Below, in pieces: positions 25,712 through 33,938 of a DNA stretch of 64,000 nucleotides. Origin of the DNA: Afifella pfennigii DSM 17143 (GTDB lineage: Bacteria; Pseudomonadota; Alphaproteobacteria; Rhizobiales; Afifellaceae). The notes below the pieces were generated by a model. It had not been told where the DNA came from. It worked only from the letters and a program-made list of their open reading frames with translations, and searched no databases. The position numbers and the translations under genes are program-made. Numbering within the stretch: the first letter of the stretch is position 1; each line of letters starts with the position of its first letter. The DNA lies in NCBI RefSeq assembly GCF_000688515.1, contig NZ_JHZK01000019.1:1-64000 (forward strand), given 5' to 3'.

Positions 25712-25742
25712 ATATGTGGCGATGGACGCTGTGTTCTTCAAG
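25712..25742 (-). promoter_or_regulatory. Sigma-32 (RpoH) type promoter of hsp20
   Basis: On the minus strand CTTGAAG (25742-25736) is separated by 16 bp from CCACATAT (25719-25712). The heat-shock consensus is CTTGAAA then CCCCATNT, so the -35 matches 6 of 7 and the -10 matches all but one position. The distance to the hsp20 ATG leaves a leader of about 60 nt. Confidence 0.7.
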
Positions 25743-25749
25743 CGGTGAG

Positions 25750-25790
25750 GGCGCCCGAAACGTGCCGTTTCGGCACGGACTTCGGGCGCC
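25750..25790 (-). terminator. Long double-stem hairpin behind the aldehyde dehydrogenase gene
   Basis: GGCGCCCGAA (25750-25759) pairs with TTCGGGCGCC (25781-25790), and inside it CGTGCCG (25761-25767) pairs with CGGCACG (25771-25777) around a TTT loop. It lies 19 bp past the aldehyde dehydrogenase stop and just upstream of the hsp20 promoter. There is no U-run, so it may act as a weak terminator or insulating structure. Confidence 0.55.
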
Positions 25791-25809
25791 CGCCGTCTCC
25801 CGCGTCGAC

Positions 25810-27252
25810 CTAAGCCATATCGCCGAAGGCGATGGCCTTGGTTTCCAGGAATTCCTCAATGCCGAGGACGCCGCCCTCGCGGCCGATGCCGGACTGTTTG
25901 TAGCCGCCGAAGGGGCTGCCCTTGGCAAGTCCGGCGCTGTTGACGCGCACCATGCCGGCTTTCAGCTCGCCGGAAACGCGCCGCGCCCGCTCCCGGTCGC
26001 CGGTATTGATATAAGCGGCAAGGCCGTAGGGCGTGTCGTTGGCAAGCCGGATCGCCTCCGCCTCGTCCTTGAACGGGGTGATGGCAAGCACCGGCCCGAA
26101 AATCTCCTCGCGCCAGATCTCCATCTGCGGCGTGACGTCGGCAAAGACGGTCGGTCGCGCGTAGTAGCCGCGATTGAAGCCCTGCGGGCGGCCCGCGCCG
26201 CCGGCAACGAGCCGCGCCCCGCCGGTGATGCCGCTCTCGATGAGGCGCTGCACCTTGTCGAACTGCGCCTCGGAGACGAGCGGGCCGATATGCCGGCCTT
26301 CCTCGGCCGGATCGCCGACCTCCGTCGCGGCCGCGACCTTGCCGGCGATCTCCACCGCGCTCTCATAGGCTTCAAGCTCCACCAGCATGCGGGTGGGGGC
26401 GTTGCAGGACTGTCCGGTGTTTTCCATGCAATGGCGCACGCCGCGCTTCACCGCGCCCTCAAGGTCGGCATCGGCGAAGACGATGTTGGGCGACTTGCCG
26501 CCGAGCTCCAGCGCCACCCGCTTGACCGTATCGGCGGCGGCCTTGGTGACGGCGATGCCGGCGCGGGTGGAGCCGGTGAAGGACATCAGGTCGATGCCGG
26601 GATGGGCGGACATCGCCGCGCCGACGCCCGGCCCGTCGCCGTTGACGAGGTTGAAGACGCCCTTCGGCGCGCCGGCCTCATCCACCAATTCGGCGAAGAG
26701 GAGGGCGGAAAGCGGGGCGATTTCCGATGGCTTCAGCACGACGGTGCAGCCGGCGAGCAGCGCCGGCACGACCTTCAGCGTCACCTGGTTCATCGGCCAG
26801 TTCCACGGCGTGATGAGGCCGCACACGCCGATGGGCTCGCGCACGATCCGCTCGGAAGGCACGTCGGGGCGGAGCGGGCGCTCGAATGCGATCTCCTTCA
26901 CCGCATCGAGGAAGCCTTCCATGTGCCAGATGCCGGCGCCGGTCTGATGGCTCGCGGCGAAGCTGATGGGGGCGCCCATCTCCGTGCTGATGGCCTTGGC
27001 CATCTCGCCGGCGCGGGCGCGATACGCCTCCAATAGCCGCCCCACCAGCGCCACGCGCTCCGACAGCTCGGTGCGGCTCCAGCTCTCAAAGGCGGTCCTT
27101 GCGGCGGCAACGGCGCGGTCGAGATCCTCCTTGCCGCCGAGCGAGATGGTCGCCACCGGCAATTCGTTCGCCGGGTTGATGACCTCCAGCTCCTGGCCGG
27201 CCAGAGGCGCGACCCACGCGCCGTCGATATAGAAATCGGTCTTCCTGAGCAT
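25810..27252 (-). CDS. NAD(P)-dependent aldehyde dehydrogenase
   Basis: A 480-residue aldehyde dehydrogenase. The N-terminus reads FYIDGAWVAP and ITPWNWPMNQVTLKVVPAL holds the oxyanion Asn. The KPSE loop (VVLKPSEIAPL) is intact, the general base is in ALELGGKSPN and the catalytic cysteine in NTGQSCNAPTRM. The C-terminus has FGGYKQSGIGREGG. The substrate is not predictable, although the ENTGQSC type often acts on betaine or hydroxy-aldehyde substrates. AGGGAATGGA precedes the ATG. It is transcribed toward hsp20, with a strong hairpin between. Confidence 0.88.
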   Translation of the reverse strand: MLRKTDFYIDGAWVAPLAGQELEVINPANELPVATISLGGKEDLDRAVAAARTAFESWSRTELSERVALVGRLLEAYRARAGEMAKAISTEMGAPISFAASHQTGAGIWHMEGFLDAVKEIAFERPLRPDVPSERIVREPIGVCGLITPWNWPMNQVTLKVVPALLAGCTVVLKPSEIAPLSALLFAELVDEAGAPKGVFNLVNGDGPGVGAAMSAHPGIDLMSFTGSTRAGIAVTKAAADTVKRVALELGGKSPNIVFADADLEGAVKRGVRHCMENTGQSCNAPTRMLVELEAYESAVEIAGKVAAATEVGDPAEEGRHIGPLVSEAQFDKVQRLIESGITGGARLVAGGAGRPQGFNRGYYARPTVFADVTPQMEIWREEIFGPVLAITPFKDEAEAIRLANDTPYGLAAYINTGDRERARRVSGELKAGMVRVNSAGLAKGSPFGGYKQSGIGREGGVLGIEEFLETKAIAFGDMA

Positions 27253-27430
27253 TCCATTCCCTATGCTATAGAAAAAGCCAGAATTGCCGTGATGACAGGA
27301 GTTTAAGCACGAAAATTAATCTACTGAACGAGAACGGCTCCGGCCGCCCGGCGCCGTGCCGGGGCTTGACGAGGCCGCATCGCGGAAGGCGCCGCCTCGG
27401 CAAACGCTATAGCATCGCCGTGCATGCCGG

Positions 27431-27586
27431 TCATTCGGCCAGAGCGGCCGGCTGCTGCATGCCTGGTGCAACGTTCTGGTTGAGGCGGGAGACGTTCTGC
27501 GGATCCCAGACGGCCTTCAGCCGCGCAAGCCGCGCATAGGTCGTCTCGCCAGAGGCGGCGCGTGCGAGCCGCCTCAACCCGACCAT
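27431..27586 (-). pseudogene. Remnant of a BBE-type FAD-linked oxidase (C-terminal tail only)
   Basis: Translating the minus strand from 27586 gives 51 codons ending in TGA at 27431. They include YARLARLKAVWDPQNVSRLN followed by QNVAP, which is the terminal berberine-bridge (BBE) motif of FAD-linked oxidases; in such proteins the asparagine-rich end closes the FAD pocket. An in-frame stop lies just upstream and no other part of the roughly 450-residue enzyme is present, so this is a decay fragment. Short ORFs overlapping it on both strands have no family match. Confidence 0.65.
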
Positions 27587-27664
27587 GAAGGCTCATCGTG
27601 CCTCGCAAGGCACTGCTCAGGGACGGTCGCAGATGGGCTGCCGCCCCTCCTTGGCCAACCGATC

Positions 27665-29251
27665 CTACAGCATCCATTCCATCGGCAGCCAGCCGATGAA
27701 GCCGACGAAAGCACGCTTCAAGGGGCCGGTATTGGGATCGTTGCGATAGAGGGTGTCCTCGCCATCGGGCCCCCTCTGAAGCCATTCAAGATCGCCATCC
27801 GCGCCGCGGCGCAGACGATAGACGGACCGGTTGACGTCCAGCGCCGCCCCGAGGGTCCTCGCCATCTGCGGGCTGTCGATGAGGAAACCCATCTCGGTGT
27901 TGAGCGTGGCCGAGCGCGGATCGAAATTGAACGAGCCGATGAAGATGCGCTCGCCGTCGACGGCGAAGCTCTTGGCATGCAGGCTGGAGGCCGAGCCGGC
28001 CAGAAGCTGCGACAGGTTGAAATCGTGCTGCTGTCCGGCGCCGGCGCGCAGCTCCAGAAGCTTGACGCCGGCATCGACCAGCTTCGGGCGGTAGCGCATA
28101 TAGGCGCCGTGGACGGGCGGCACGTCGGTCGCCTCCAGGGAATTGGTCAGGATACGGGTCGCCACGCCCCGCTCGGCAAAGCCGGTGAGAAGCTCCGTGC
28201 CGCGCTCGCCGGGGATGAAATAGGCGGAGACGAGGTCGAGGGAGGAGGCCGGCGGCTCGATGCTCTGGAACAGCCGGCTGATCAGGAGCTCTTGCGGCGT
28301 GCCCCTGCCGAGCGCCTTTTCCGGCTCGTCGCTGAACAGGCGCACCGTCACCCATTGCAGCGGCGCCTGTCCCGTGACCAGCTCGCGCAGGAGAGGCGAG
28401 GCGCTTGCCGCCTCCACATAGGGCGAGCCGACGACCGAGCGCCTGGCAGCCGCCGCCGCGTCCTCCAGGCGCGGCAGCCCGTCCGGCGCGCGCGGCAGGA
28501 TACGCTCGGCCGGATAGGCGGAGCGGCTGTTCCAGTAGCGGTCGAAATTCGCCGAGACCTCGCCCGCCGCCCGGCCGACCGCCAGCGCGTCGAGGTCGAA
28601 ATAATGCACGCCCTCGCCATAGGCGAAATAGATATCGCCGATATTGCGGCCGCCGATGACGGAGACGATGCCGTCGACGGTCATCGATTTGTTGTGCATG
28701 CGCCGGTTGAGGCGCGGGAAGTCGAAGGCGTAGGAGAGGAGCTTGGGGCGGCGAAGGGTGAAGGGATTGAACAGCCGCACCTCGGCATTCGGCATGGCGT
28801 TGAGGGCGGCGAGCGCCTCGTCCAGGCCGGCAATGCCGTTGTCGTCGAGAAGAAGCCTCACCCTGACGCCGCGCGCGGCGGCGGCGCGCAATTCGTCGAG
28901 CAGCATCCAGCCGGTCGTGTCGTCCTGCCAGATGTAATATTGCGCGTCGATCGTCGCCTCCGCCGCGCGCGCCATGAGCAGGCGTGCGCCGAAGGCATCG
29001 CGTCCGTCGGCCAGCGGGATGACGCCGCTGAGCCGCGGATGGGCGGCAACCGCCGGCAGGAGGGCCGCGCCGATACGCGTGGCCTCGGAGGGCGGCTGCC
29101 ATATCGTCTCGCTGCGCCCCTCCAGCGTCGGCAAGGGAAAGGCGAGCCGCAAGCCGACGATCGCGACGACGCCGGCGGCAACAATGATCATCAGGGCTGT
29201 CAGGACGCGCACCATCGGGCCTCGGCGAGCCATTGCCTCGCAATCGTCCAT
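27665..29251 (-). CDS. Phospholipase D family protein, cardiolipin-synthase-like
   Basis: A 528-residue protein with an N-terminal membrane span (VRVLTALMIIVAAGVVAIVG, residues 14-33) and two HKD catalytic motifs. The first is H186-x-K188-x4-D193 (HNKSMTVDG) and the second H425-x-K427-x4-D432 (LHAKSFAVDGERIFIGSFN). Both domains are intact, so an active phosphatidyl transferase or phospholipase is expected, probably facing the periplasm. YMRYRPKLVDAGVKLLELR and the C-terminal FVGFIGWLPMEWML are typical of the YmdC/ClsC-like branch. The start could also be one of the Met at residues 7 or 13. Confidence 0.88.
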   Translation of the reverse strand: MDDCEAMARRGPMVRVLTALMIIVAAGVVAIVGLRLAFPLPTLEGRSETIWQPPSEATRIGAALLPAVAAHPRLSGVIPLADGRDAFGARLLMARAAEATIDAQYYIWQDDTTGWMLLDELRAAAARGVRVRLLLDDNGIAGLDEALAALNAMPNAEVRLFNPFTLRRPKLLSYAFDFPRLNRRMHNKSMTVDGIVSVIGGRNIGDIYFAYGEGVHYFDLDALAVGRAAGEVSANFDRYWNSRSAYPAERILPRAPDGLPRLEDAAAAARRSVVGSPYVEAASASPLLRELVTGQAPLQWVTVRLFSDEPEKALGRGTPQELLISRLFQSIEPPASSLDLVSAYFIPGERGTELLTGFAERGVATRILTNSLEATDVPPVHGAYMRYRPKLVDAGVKLLELRAGAGQQHDFNLSQLLAGSASSLHAKSFAVDGERIFIGSFNFDPRSATLNTEMGFLIDSPQMARTLGAALDVNRSVYRLRRGADGDLEWLQRGPDGEDTLYRNDPNTGPLKRAFVGFIGWLPMEWML

Positions 29252-29293
29252 ACTGGCAAAAATCGTCAGATTGTCGATCCTTGCCCAGGATTC

Positions 29294-29698
29294 TCATGAC
29301 GACGTGCAGGCCCTGATCAGTTCGGAGCATTTGGTGATGGAGCCGAAGCCCCAGCCGGCGCGGTTCTCGCTTCTCACCGAAGCGATCTTGCCGTCGGCGA
29401 TGGTGAAGCGGAAGACGCAGGCCTTCTCGTGCGCGGCGTGGCCGGCGGGCGGCTGCGCCACGCGCCGGCCGTCGAGCGAGGATTGCTGCGCCGAGGAATA
29501 GATCCAGACCGAGCCTGGCTCGCCCGGCGTCTCGTGCGTTGCAAGGGGTTCGCCGATGCAGCTTCGCAGCGCCGCCTGGTCGCGGCCGACAAGCTCCGAC
29601 TTGGCATCGTTGACGGTGCGCAGATGCGGCGCGCCGCAGCCGGCGAGAAAGAGGGCGGCCAGAAGCGCGCTGCCGGCGCCGGGAAGGGAAAATCGCAT
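29294..29698 (-). CDS. Small outer-membrane-type lipoprotein of unknown function
   Basis: A 134-residue protein with a lipobox (ALLAALFLAGC, cysteine about residue 20), so it should be lipidated. The mature part has a SmpA/OmlA-like layout (DLVGRDQAALRSCIGEP-type opening), reading ELVGRDQAALRSCIGEPLA and GSVWIYSS, and it ends KCSELIRACTSS. The assignment to any named family is weak. The ATG at 29698 follows AGG in a good position. The same frame is open to an ATG at 29887 with its own AAAAGGA, but that start would add 63 residues and hide the signal peptide. Confidence 0.65.
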   Translation of the reverse strand: MRFSLPGAGSALLAALFLAGCGAPHLRTVNDAKSELVGRDQAALRSCIGEPLATHETPGEPGSVWIYSSAQQSSLDGRRVAQPPAGHAAHEKACVFRFTIADGKIASVRSENRAGWGFGSITKCSELIRACTSS

Positions 29699-29901
29699 CG
29701 AGGAAACCTTTCGCTTGGGATGGGGTGAAGAGGGGTGGGCTGCGGCCCGCAAGAGGCCGAGAAGCGCAAAGCCGGCGCTGGCGCTGGCGGGCTCCAGGTT
29801 CTGGCCGGCGACAAGAGCGACCTGGCGCTCGACGGCTTCGGCCCGGGTGTCGGCTGCGGACTTGGCGTCGGCGAAAACGGCGTTCATCTGCGGGTCCTTT
29901 T

Positions 29902-29995
29902 CATAGCGTGCTATGTATCTGCTGTCCCCAGCTGTGCTTCCGGTGGAAACGGGCAATACGCATAGCTTGCTATATATCATTGCATAGCACGCTAT
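29902..29995. promoter_or_regulatory. Three ATAGC-NN-GCTAT palindromes, MarR operator candidates
   Basis: CATAGCGTGCTATG at 29902-29915, CATAGCTTGCTATA at 29961-29974 and CATAGCACGCTAT at 29983-29995 share the 12-bp palindrome ATAGCNNGCTAT. They lie in the divergent region between the lipoprotein-side gene and the MarR gene, and the closest ends 20 bp before the MarR ATG. This is the layout of an autorepressed MarR regulator that also controls a divergent gene. Confidence 0.8.
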
Positions 29996-30015
29996 TCAAT
30001 GCCAAGGATGACATC

Positions 30016-30444
30016 ATGAGTTTCGACAAGACGCGCTCCGCCGGCTACCTGACGAACCATCTCGCCCGGCTCTTCGCCCGCCGCATCCAGGCACGCATCA
30101 AGCCGCTCGGACTGACGCCCGGCACCTTTCCGGCGATGCTGGAGCTGTGGACGCAGGACGGCCTCAGCCAGGGCGAGCTGGTGCGCCGGCTCGACATCGA
30201 GCAGGCGACGATGGCCAACACCCTGGCGCGTATGGAGCGCGACGGTCTTATCCGCCGGCTTCAGGATGCGCAGGATGCGCGCGTGCAGCGCGTCTGGCTG
30301 ACGGAGCGCGGCAAGGCGTTGCAGAACGCGGCCGTGGAACAAGCCGCCGCGGTCAACGACGAGGCCCTGGCGGGCCTCAGCGCGTCGGAGCGCCAGGAGC
30401 TCATCCGTCTGATGAACAAGCTGGTCGGCGAGTTGAGGCGCTGA
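30016..30444 (+). CDS. MarR-family transcriptional regulator
   Basis: A 142-residue winged-helix protein. The recognition region is LSQGELVRRLDIEQATMANT, followed by LARMERDGLIRRL and the wing DARVQRVWLTERGK, all typical of MarR. The dimerising helices lie at both ends. The ATG at 30016 follows AAGGATGACATC. Three identical-type palindromes at 29902-29995 are its likely binding sites. The effector is unknown; MarR proteins commonly answer to phenolic or oxidising compounds. Confidence 0.9.
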   Translation: MSFDKTRSAGYLTNHLARLFARRIQARIKPLGLTPGTFPAMLELWTQDGLSQGELVRRLDIEQATMANTLARMERDGLIRRLQDAQDARVQRVWLTERGKALQNAAVEQAAAVNDEALAGLSASERQELIRLMNKLVGELRR

Positions 30445-30579
30445 GCGGGGCCCGCGGTCGCAGGCGGGGCGGGTGGCGCGCCGCCCGGCGCCGTTCTAGA
30501 CATGGCAGCGGCGCCGGCGTCGAGCTGACGCCGCCCATTTGGAGACGTTTCCCCGCACCGTTCCTTGCGCAAGCCGGCC

Positions 30580-31611
30580 ATGAGCGAAACCACGACACAG
30601 CCCGCCGCCGAACCGGCGCCACGTCCACGGCGCGTCCTCGTCCTCGGCGCCACCGGCACGATCGGCCGCGCCGCGGTGCGCGCGCTTGTGGAGCGCGGCC
30701 ACGAGGTGGTGTGCTTCCTGCGCCCGCGCGCCGGGGCAGGGGGGTCCCTGAGCCCGGAGGCGAGCGCCAGGCTTCTGCCCGGCGCCACGCTCCGCTTCGG
30801 CGAGGTCACCGACCCGGCCTCGCTTGTCCGCGACGGCATCGCCGGCGAGCGCTTCGATGTCCTCCTCTCCTGCCTTGCCTCGCGCACCGGGGCGCCCAAG
30901 GATGCCTGGGCGATCGACTACCAGGCGCATGTCGACGCGCTCGCCGCCGCGCGGCAGGCCGGTGTCTGCCAGATGGTGCTGTTGTCGGCGATCTGCGTGC
31001 AGAAGCCGCTGCTTGCCTTCCAGAAGGCCAAGCTCGCCTTCGAGAAGGCACTGATGGAATCGGGGCTCACCTATTCCATCGTCCGGCCCACCGCCTTCTT
31101 CAAATCGCTGTCGGGACAGATCGACCGCATCAGGGCGGGCAAGCCCTATCTTCTCTTCGGCGACGGTCGGCTGACGGCCTGCAAGCCGATCAGCGACGCT
31201 GATCTCGGCCGCTATCTCGCCGAATGCCTGGATGACGAAAGCCGCCACAACCGCATCCTGCCGATCGGCGGGCCGGGCAGGGCAGTGACGCCGCTGGAGC
31301 AGGGCGAGCATCTCTTCGCGCTGCTTGGCCGCAAGCCGCGCTTCCGCCGCGTGCCGGTGGCGCTTCTGGACGCGATCGTCTTCACGCTCGGTGCGCTCGG
31401 GCGCCTTGCCCCGCCGCTGCGCGAGAAGGCGGAGCTTGCCCGCATCGGCCGCTACTACGCGACCGAATCCATGCTGGTTCTGAACCCCGAGACCGGCCGC
31501 TACGACGCCGAGGCGACGCCCTCCTACGGCTCAGAGAGCCTTTTCGACTTCTACGCCCGGCTGGTGGCGGGCGAGGCCGCCGTGGAGCGCGGCGACCACG
31601 CGGTGTTTTGA
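30580..31611 (+). CDS. bciA: Divinyl (bacterio)chlorophyllide a 8-vinyl-reductase, BciA type
   Basis: A 343-residue atypical short-chain reductase. The NADPH motif is VLVLGATGTIGRA near residues 19-31. The middle stretch CVQKPLLAFQKAKLAFEKAL and then SIVRPTAFFKSLSGQ is diagnostic of BciA, and the C-terminus has YATESMLVLNPETGRYDA and ERGDHAVF. BciA reduces the 8-vinyl group of divinyl chlorophyllide in bacteriochlorophyll synthesis. No other photosynthesis gene is in the window, so it is an orphan here. The ATG at 30580 was preferred to a TTG 15 bp upstream; neither has a good ribosome site. Confidence 0.82.
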   Translation: MSETTTQPAAEPAPRPRRVLVLGATGTIGRAAVRALVERGHEVVCFLRPRAGAGGSLSPEASARLLPGATLRFGEVTDPASLVRDGIAGERFDVLLSCLASRTGAPKDAWAIDYQAHVDALAAARQAGVCQMVLLSAICVQKPLLAFQKAKLAFEKALMESGLTYSIVRPTAFFKSLSGQIDRIRAGKPYLLFGDGRLTACKPISDADLGRYLAECLDDESRHNRILPIGGPGRAVTPLEQGEHLFALLGRKPRFRRVPVALLDAIVFTLGALGRLAPPLREKAELARIGRYYATESMLVLNPETGRYDAEATPSYGSESLFDFYARLVAGEAAVERGDHAVF

Positions 31612-31639
31612 GGCCGAACGGCCGCGCGCGCCTGAAACC

Positions 31640-32305
31640 TCAGCAGATTTCGCGGATCCGATAGGGCTCGTTGGTTCGAAGATACGCCTCCTGCTCCTGC
31701 GTCAGGTCGATCGTGTCATAGCCCGTCACCATCGGGCGCACATGGCTCAGGAAGCCGTGGCCGACGGTCAAGAGATAGACGTGGACGATGACGAAGGCGG
31801 CGACCAGATAGGCCGCCAGAAGGTGGATATTGGCGATGACGGTGATCCACAAGGTTCCGTCCGCGACCTCGCCGGCCCACAGATTGTAGCTGAGATAGGC
31901 GAAGCCGGTGAGCCAGACCGCCGGGAAGATGAGCCATTTCAGGCCGAAATAGGTGGCCGCCTGCAAGGGGTTGTGCTTGCGCCAATAGATCTTCCGGTAG
32001 GGATGCGGCTCGCCGCGGAAGATGCCCCAGGCGTAGAAGCGCGCCACCTGCACCATGCCCTCCAGCTTGGGCACGAATTGCTTCCAGGTGCCGGTGGTGA
32101 ACAGCCAGAAGGTGGCGAACACCCAAAGGGCGAAGAGCGCCAGCGCCGCCACGGTATGCAGCCTGACGGCGGCATCGAAGCTGAGAAGGGTGTGCACGCC
32201 GTTCATCCCGAGCCCGGAAAAGAGCAGGACGGTGATCAACAGGGCCTGTGCCCAGTGCCAGAAGCGCTCAAAGCGCGGATAGACCTGCACGCAGCGCTTA
32301 GCCAT
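31640..32305 (-). CDS. Cytochrome b/b6-domain membrane subunit (b561/FdhI-like), partner of the octaheme cytochrome
   Basis: A 221-residue membrane protein with four or five spans. It has PRFERFWHWAQALLITVLLF with a likely haem histidine, AAVRLHTVAALALFALWVFA with another, and two further histidines in IANIHLLAAYLVAAFVIVHV. This is the diheme cytochrome b fold of formate dehydrogenase gamma and Ni-hydrogenase b subunits. It overlaps the octaheme gene by 8 bp and probably links it to the quinone pool. The ATG at 32305 starts inside the last codons of the upstream gene. Confidence 0.86.
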   Translation of the reverse strand: MAKRCVQVYPRFERFWHWAQALLITVLLFSGLGMNGVHTLLSFDAAVRLHTVAALALFALWVFATFWLFTTGTWKQFVPKLEGMVQVARFYAWGIFRGEPHPYRKIYWRKHNPLQAATYFGLKWLIFPAVWLTGFAYLSYNLWAGEVADGTLWITVIANIHLLAAYLVAAFVIVHVYLLTVGHGFLSHVRPMVTGYDTIDLTQEQEAYLRTNEPYRIREIC

Positions 32306-33938
32306 GGGCCCCTCCCTTGCGCCGTCTGCCGGCGATAAGCCGGACCATCCCATGCGCCAGGACGCCGGCGAGCGCGGCGAGCACGATGAGCTTGCCGATC
32401 ATGCCCGTCAGGTTGTTGGGATCGGTGCCGGGCAAGAAGATGCCGGTAAGGCCCGCCATGCGCGCATTCGGCGCGTGGCATTCCTGGCAATCGAGCGCAT
32501 CTTCCGCCGGCGCCACCATATGGGTGATCGGCCAGTACATATAGGTGTCGACGAAGCCGAAAGCGCCGGAGAACTCCTTGCCGGCAGCCGCCATTCCGGC
32601 CTGAATGGCGCGGCTCCAGTCGAAATTCGTCCAATAGGCGGTATCGCTCGTCGGTCCCCAGACATGCGTCGCCACGAGGCGGTTGAGGCCGCTGTCATAG
32701 ACCTGGCGCCCGCGCATGCGCTTGAACGGCCAGATGCGGCTCACCCCGTCCTGCGGGTCGCCGGTGATGCGGTTCACCTCCACCACCCCGGCCGGATCGA
32801 TCTCGTGCTCACTGTTGGCATATTCCACCTGGCCGTCGAACCAGGCGTAGAAGGGCGTCACCTCCTCGCCCCAGTCGAAGCTGCCTTTCGTCGACAGATA
32901 GGTGTGCAGATGCTGGCCGTCGGACTGGGTGAACTCGGATTGGACGATGGGCTTGCCGTCGGCGTCCAGCCGCCCGGCCGTCGACCAGTCCCAAAACGTC
33001 TTGGTGGCGACGCCGCCGCGCGCGAAAGCGGGGATATGGCAGGTCTGGCAGGCGAGCTTGTCGGTATGGTCGTTGAGCTTGATGCCGGTGAGCGTCAGCG
33101 GATGCGGAGCCTCGCCATGGCAGCTCTGGCAGGTCGCGACGTCCCGCCGCTCGCCCGGCAGGCCGGTGCCTTCCGTATCGCTCGCCATGACGGAATAGCG
33201 CGAGCCCGGCCAGCGATGGCTTTTGGAGAGGTGGCAATCGGAGCAGGCGAAGTTCTGCCCGTCGGGGGACATATGCACGTCGACGTCCAGCCCCGGCTCG
33301 ACGAGGGCGGAGGAAAGGTCGCCATGCTTCACGTTATCGCCGCCGCCGCCGTAGAAATGGCAGGCGCCGCAATTCTCCCGCCTCGGCAGGCCGACGCTCT
33401 GCGCCGCCTTGGCGAGGTCGACGGGCTTTGCCTTGGCGCCGGTGATGGTCTTGGTGCCGGCGGGCACCGGCGCCAGCGGCGGATGGCCGGCGCCGGTCGC
33501 CGTCTTGGAATATTGGCCGGAGCGGTCGTGGCAGACGAGACAGTCGACGGCGGCGGCGCGCGTCGGCGGCGCCTTCGACATCTCTGTCCAGCCATAGCCG
33601 GCATGGCAGGATGTGCAGCGCGGCTCGTTGCCGGCGACGCTGCCGCAGAAGGCGTTGATGACGCTGCGCTTGCCGAGCCGCTGCCCGGTCTGCGGATGAA
33701 GGTAATCCCAGCTGTAATGGATGGAGCCCATCACCTGCTCGTCCGCCTCCGTATGGCAGGCGAGGCAAGCTTCCGTCAGCTCCGGGCCGGAGGCGAAGTC
33801 GCGCTGCAGCTCCTTCAGCTTGGCATGGTCGGTGGTGCTGGCGCTGACAGGTTCCTTGGGCACATCCTGTGCCGCGAGCGGATGCGAGGCCATCAGCCAG
33901 CCTGCCAGTGCAAGCCCGATCGCCGCTGATCGGGACAT
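32298..33938 (-). CDS. Octaheme c-type cytochrome, tetrathionate reductase family, membrane-anchored
   Basis: A 546-residue exported protein with a signal peptide (AAIGLALAGWLMASHPLAAQ) and eight CXXCH haem sites at about 58, 108, 133, 190, 232, 270, 297 and 484. A C-terminal span (LIVLAALAGVLAHGMVRLI) should anchor it. The layout matches the tetrathionate-reductase-family octaheme cytochromes, which can reduce tetrathionate, nitrite or hydroxylamine in vitro; the natural substrate is uncertain. GGGAGGAAAAG precedes the ATG at 33938, and the 100-residue upstream extension of the frame is not coding. The cytochrome b gene overlaps its end. Confidence 0.9.
   Translation of the reverse strand: MSRSAAIGLALAGWLMASHPLAAQDVPKEPVSASTTDHAKLKELQRDFASGPELTEACLACHTEADEQVMGSIHYSWDYLHPQTGQRLGKRSVINAFCGSVAGNEPRCTSCHAGYGWTEMSKAPPTRAAAVDCLVCHDRSGQYSKTATGAGHPPLAPVPAGTKTITGAKAKPVDLAKAAQSVGLPRRENCGACHFYGGGGDNVKHGDLSSALVEPGLDVDVHMSPDGQNFACSDCHLSKSHRWPGSRYSVMASDTEGTGLPGERRDVATCQSCHGEAPHPLTLTGIKLNDHTDKLACQTCHIPAFARGGVATKTFWDWSTAGRLDADGKPIVQSEFTQSDGQHLHTYLSTKGSFDWGEEVTPFYAWFDGQVEYANSEHEIDPAGVVEVNRITGDPQDGVSRIWPFKRMRGRQVYDSGLNRLVATHVWGPTSDTAYWTNFDWSRAIQAGMAAAGKEFSGAFGFVDTYMYWPITHMVAPAEDALDCQECHAPNARMAGLTGIFLPGTDPNNLTGMIGKLIVLAALAGVLAHGMVRLIAGRRRKGGAHG

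Noticed and set aside
30580-31611. Reading the 8-vinyl reductase as a generic NAD-dependent epimerase
   Set aside because: The KPLLAFQKAKLAFEKAL and RPTAFFKSLSGQ stretches and the C-terminal ERGDHAVF are specific to BciA-like reductases.
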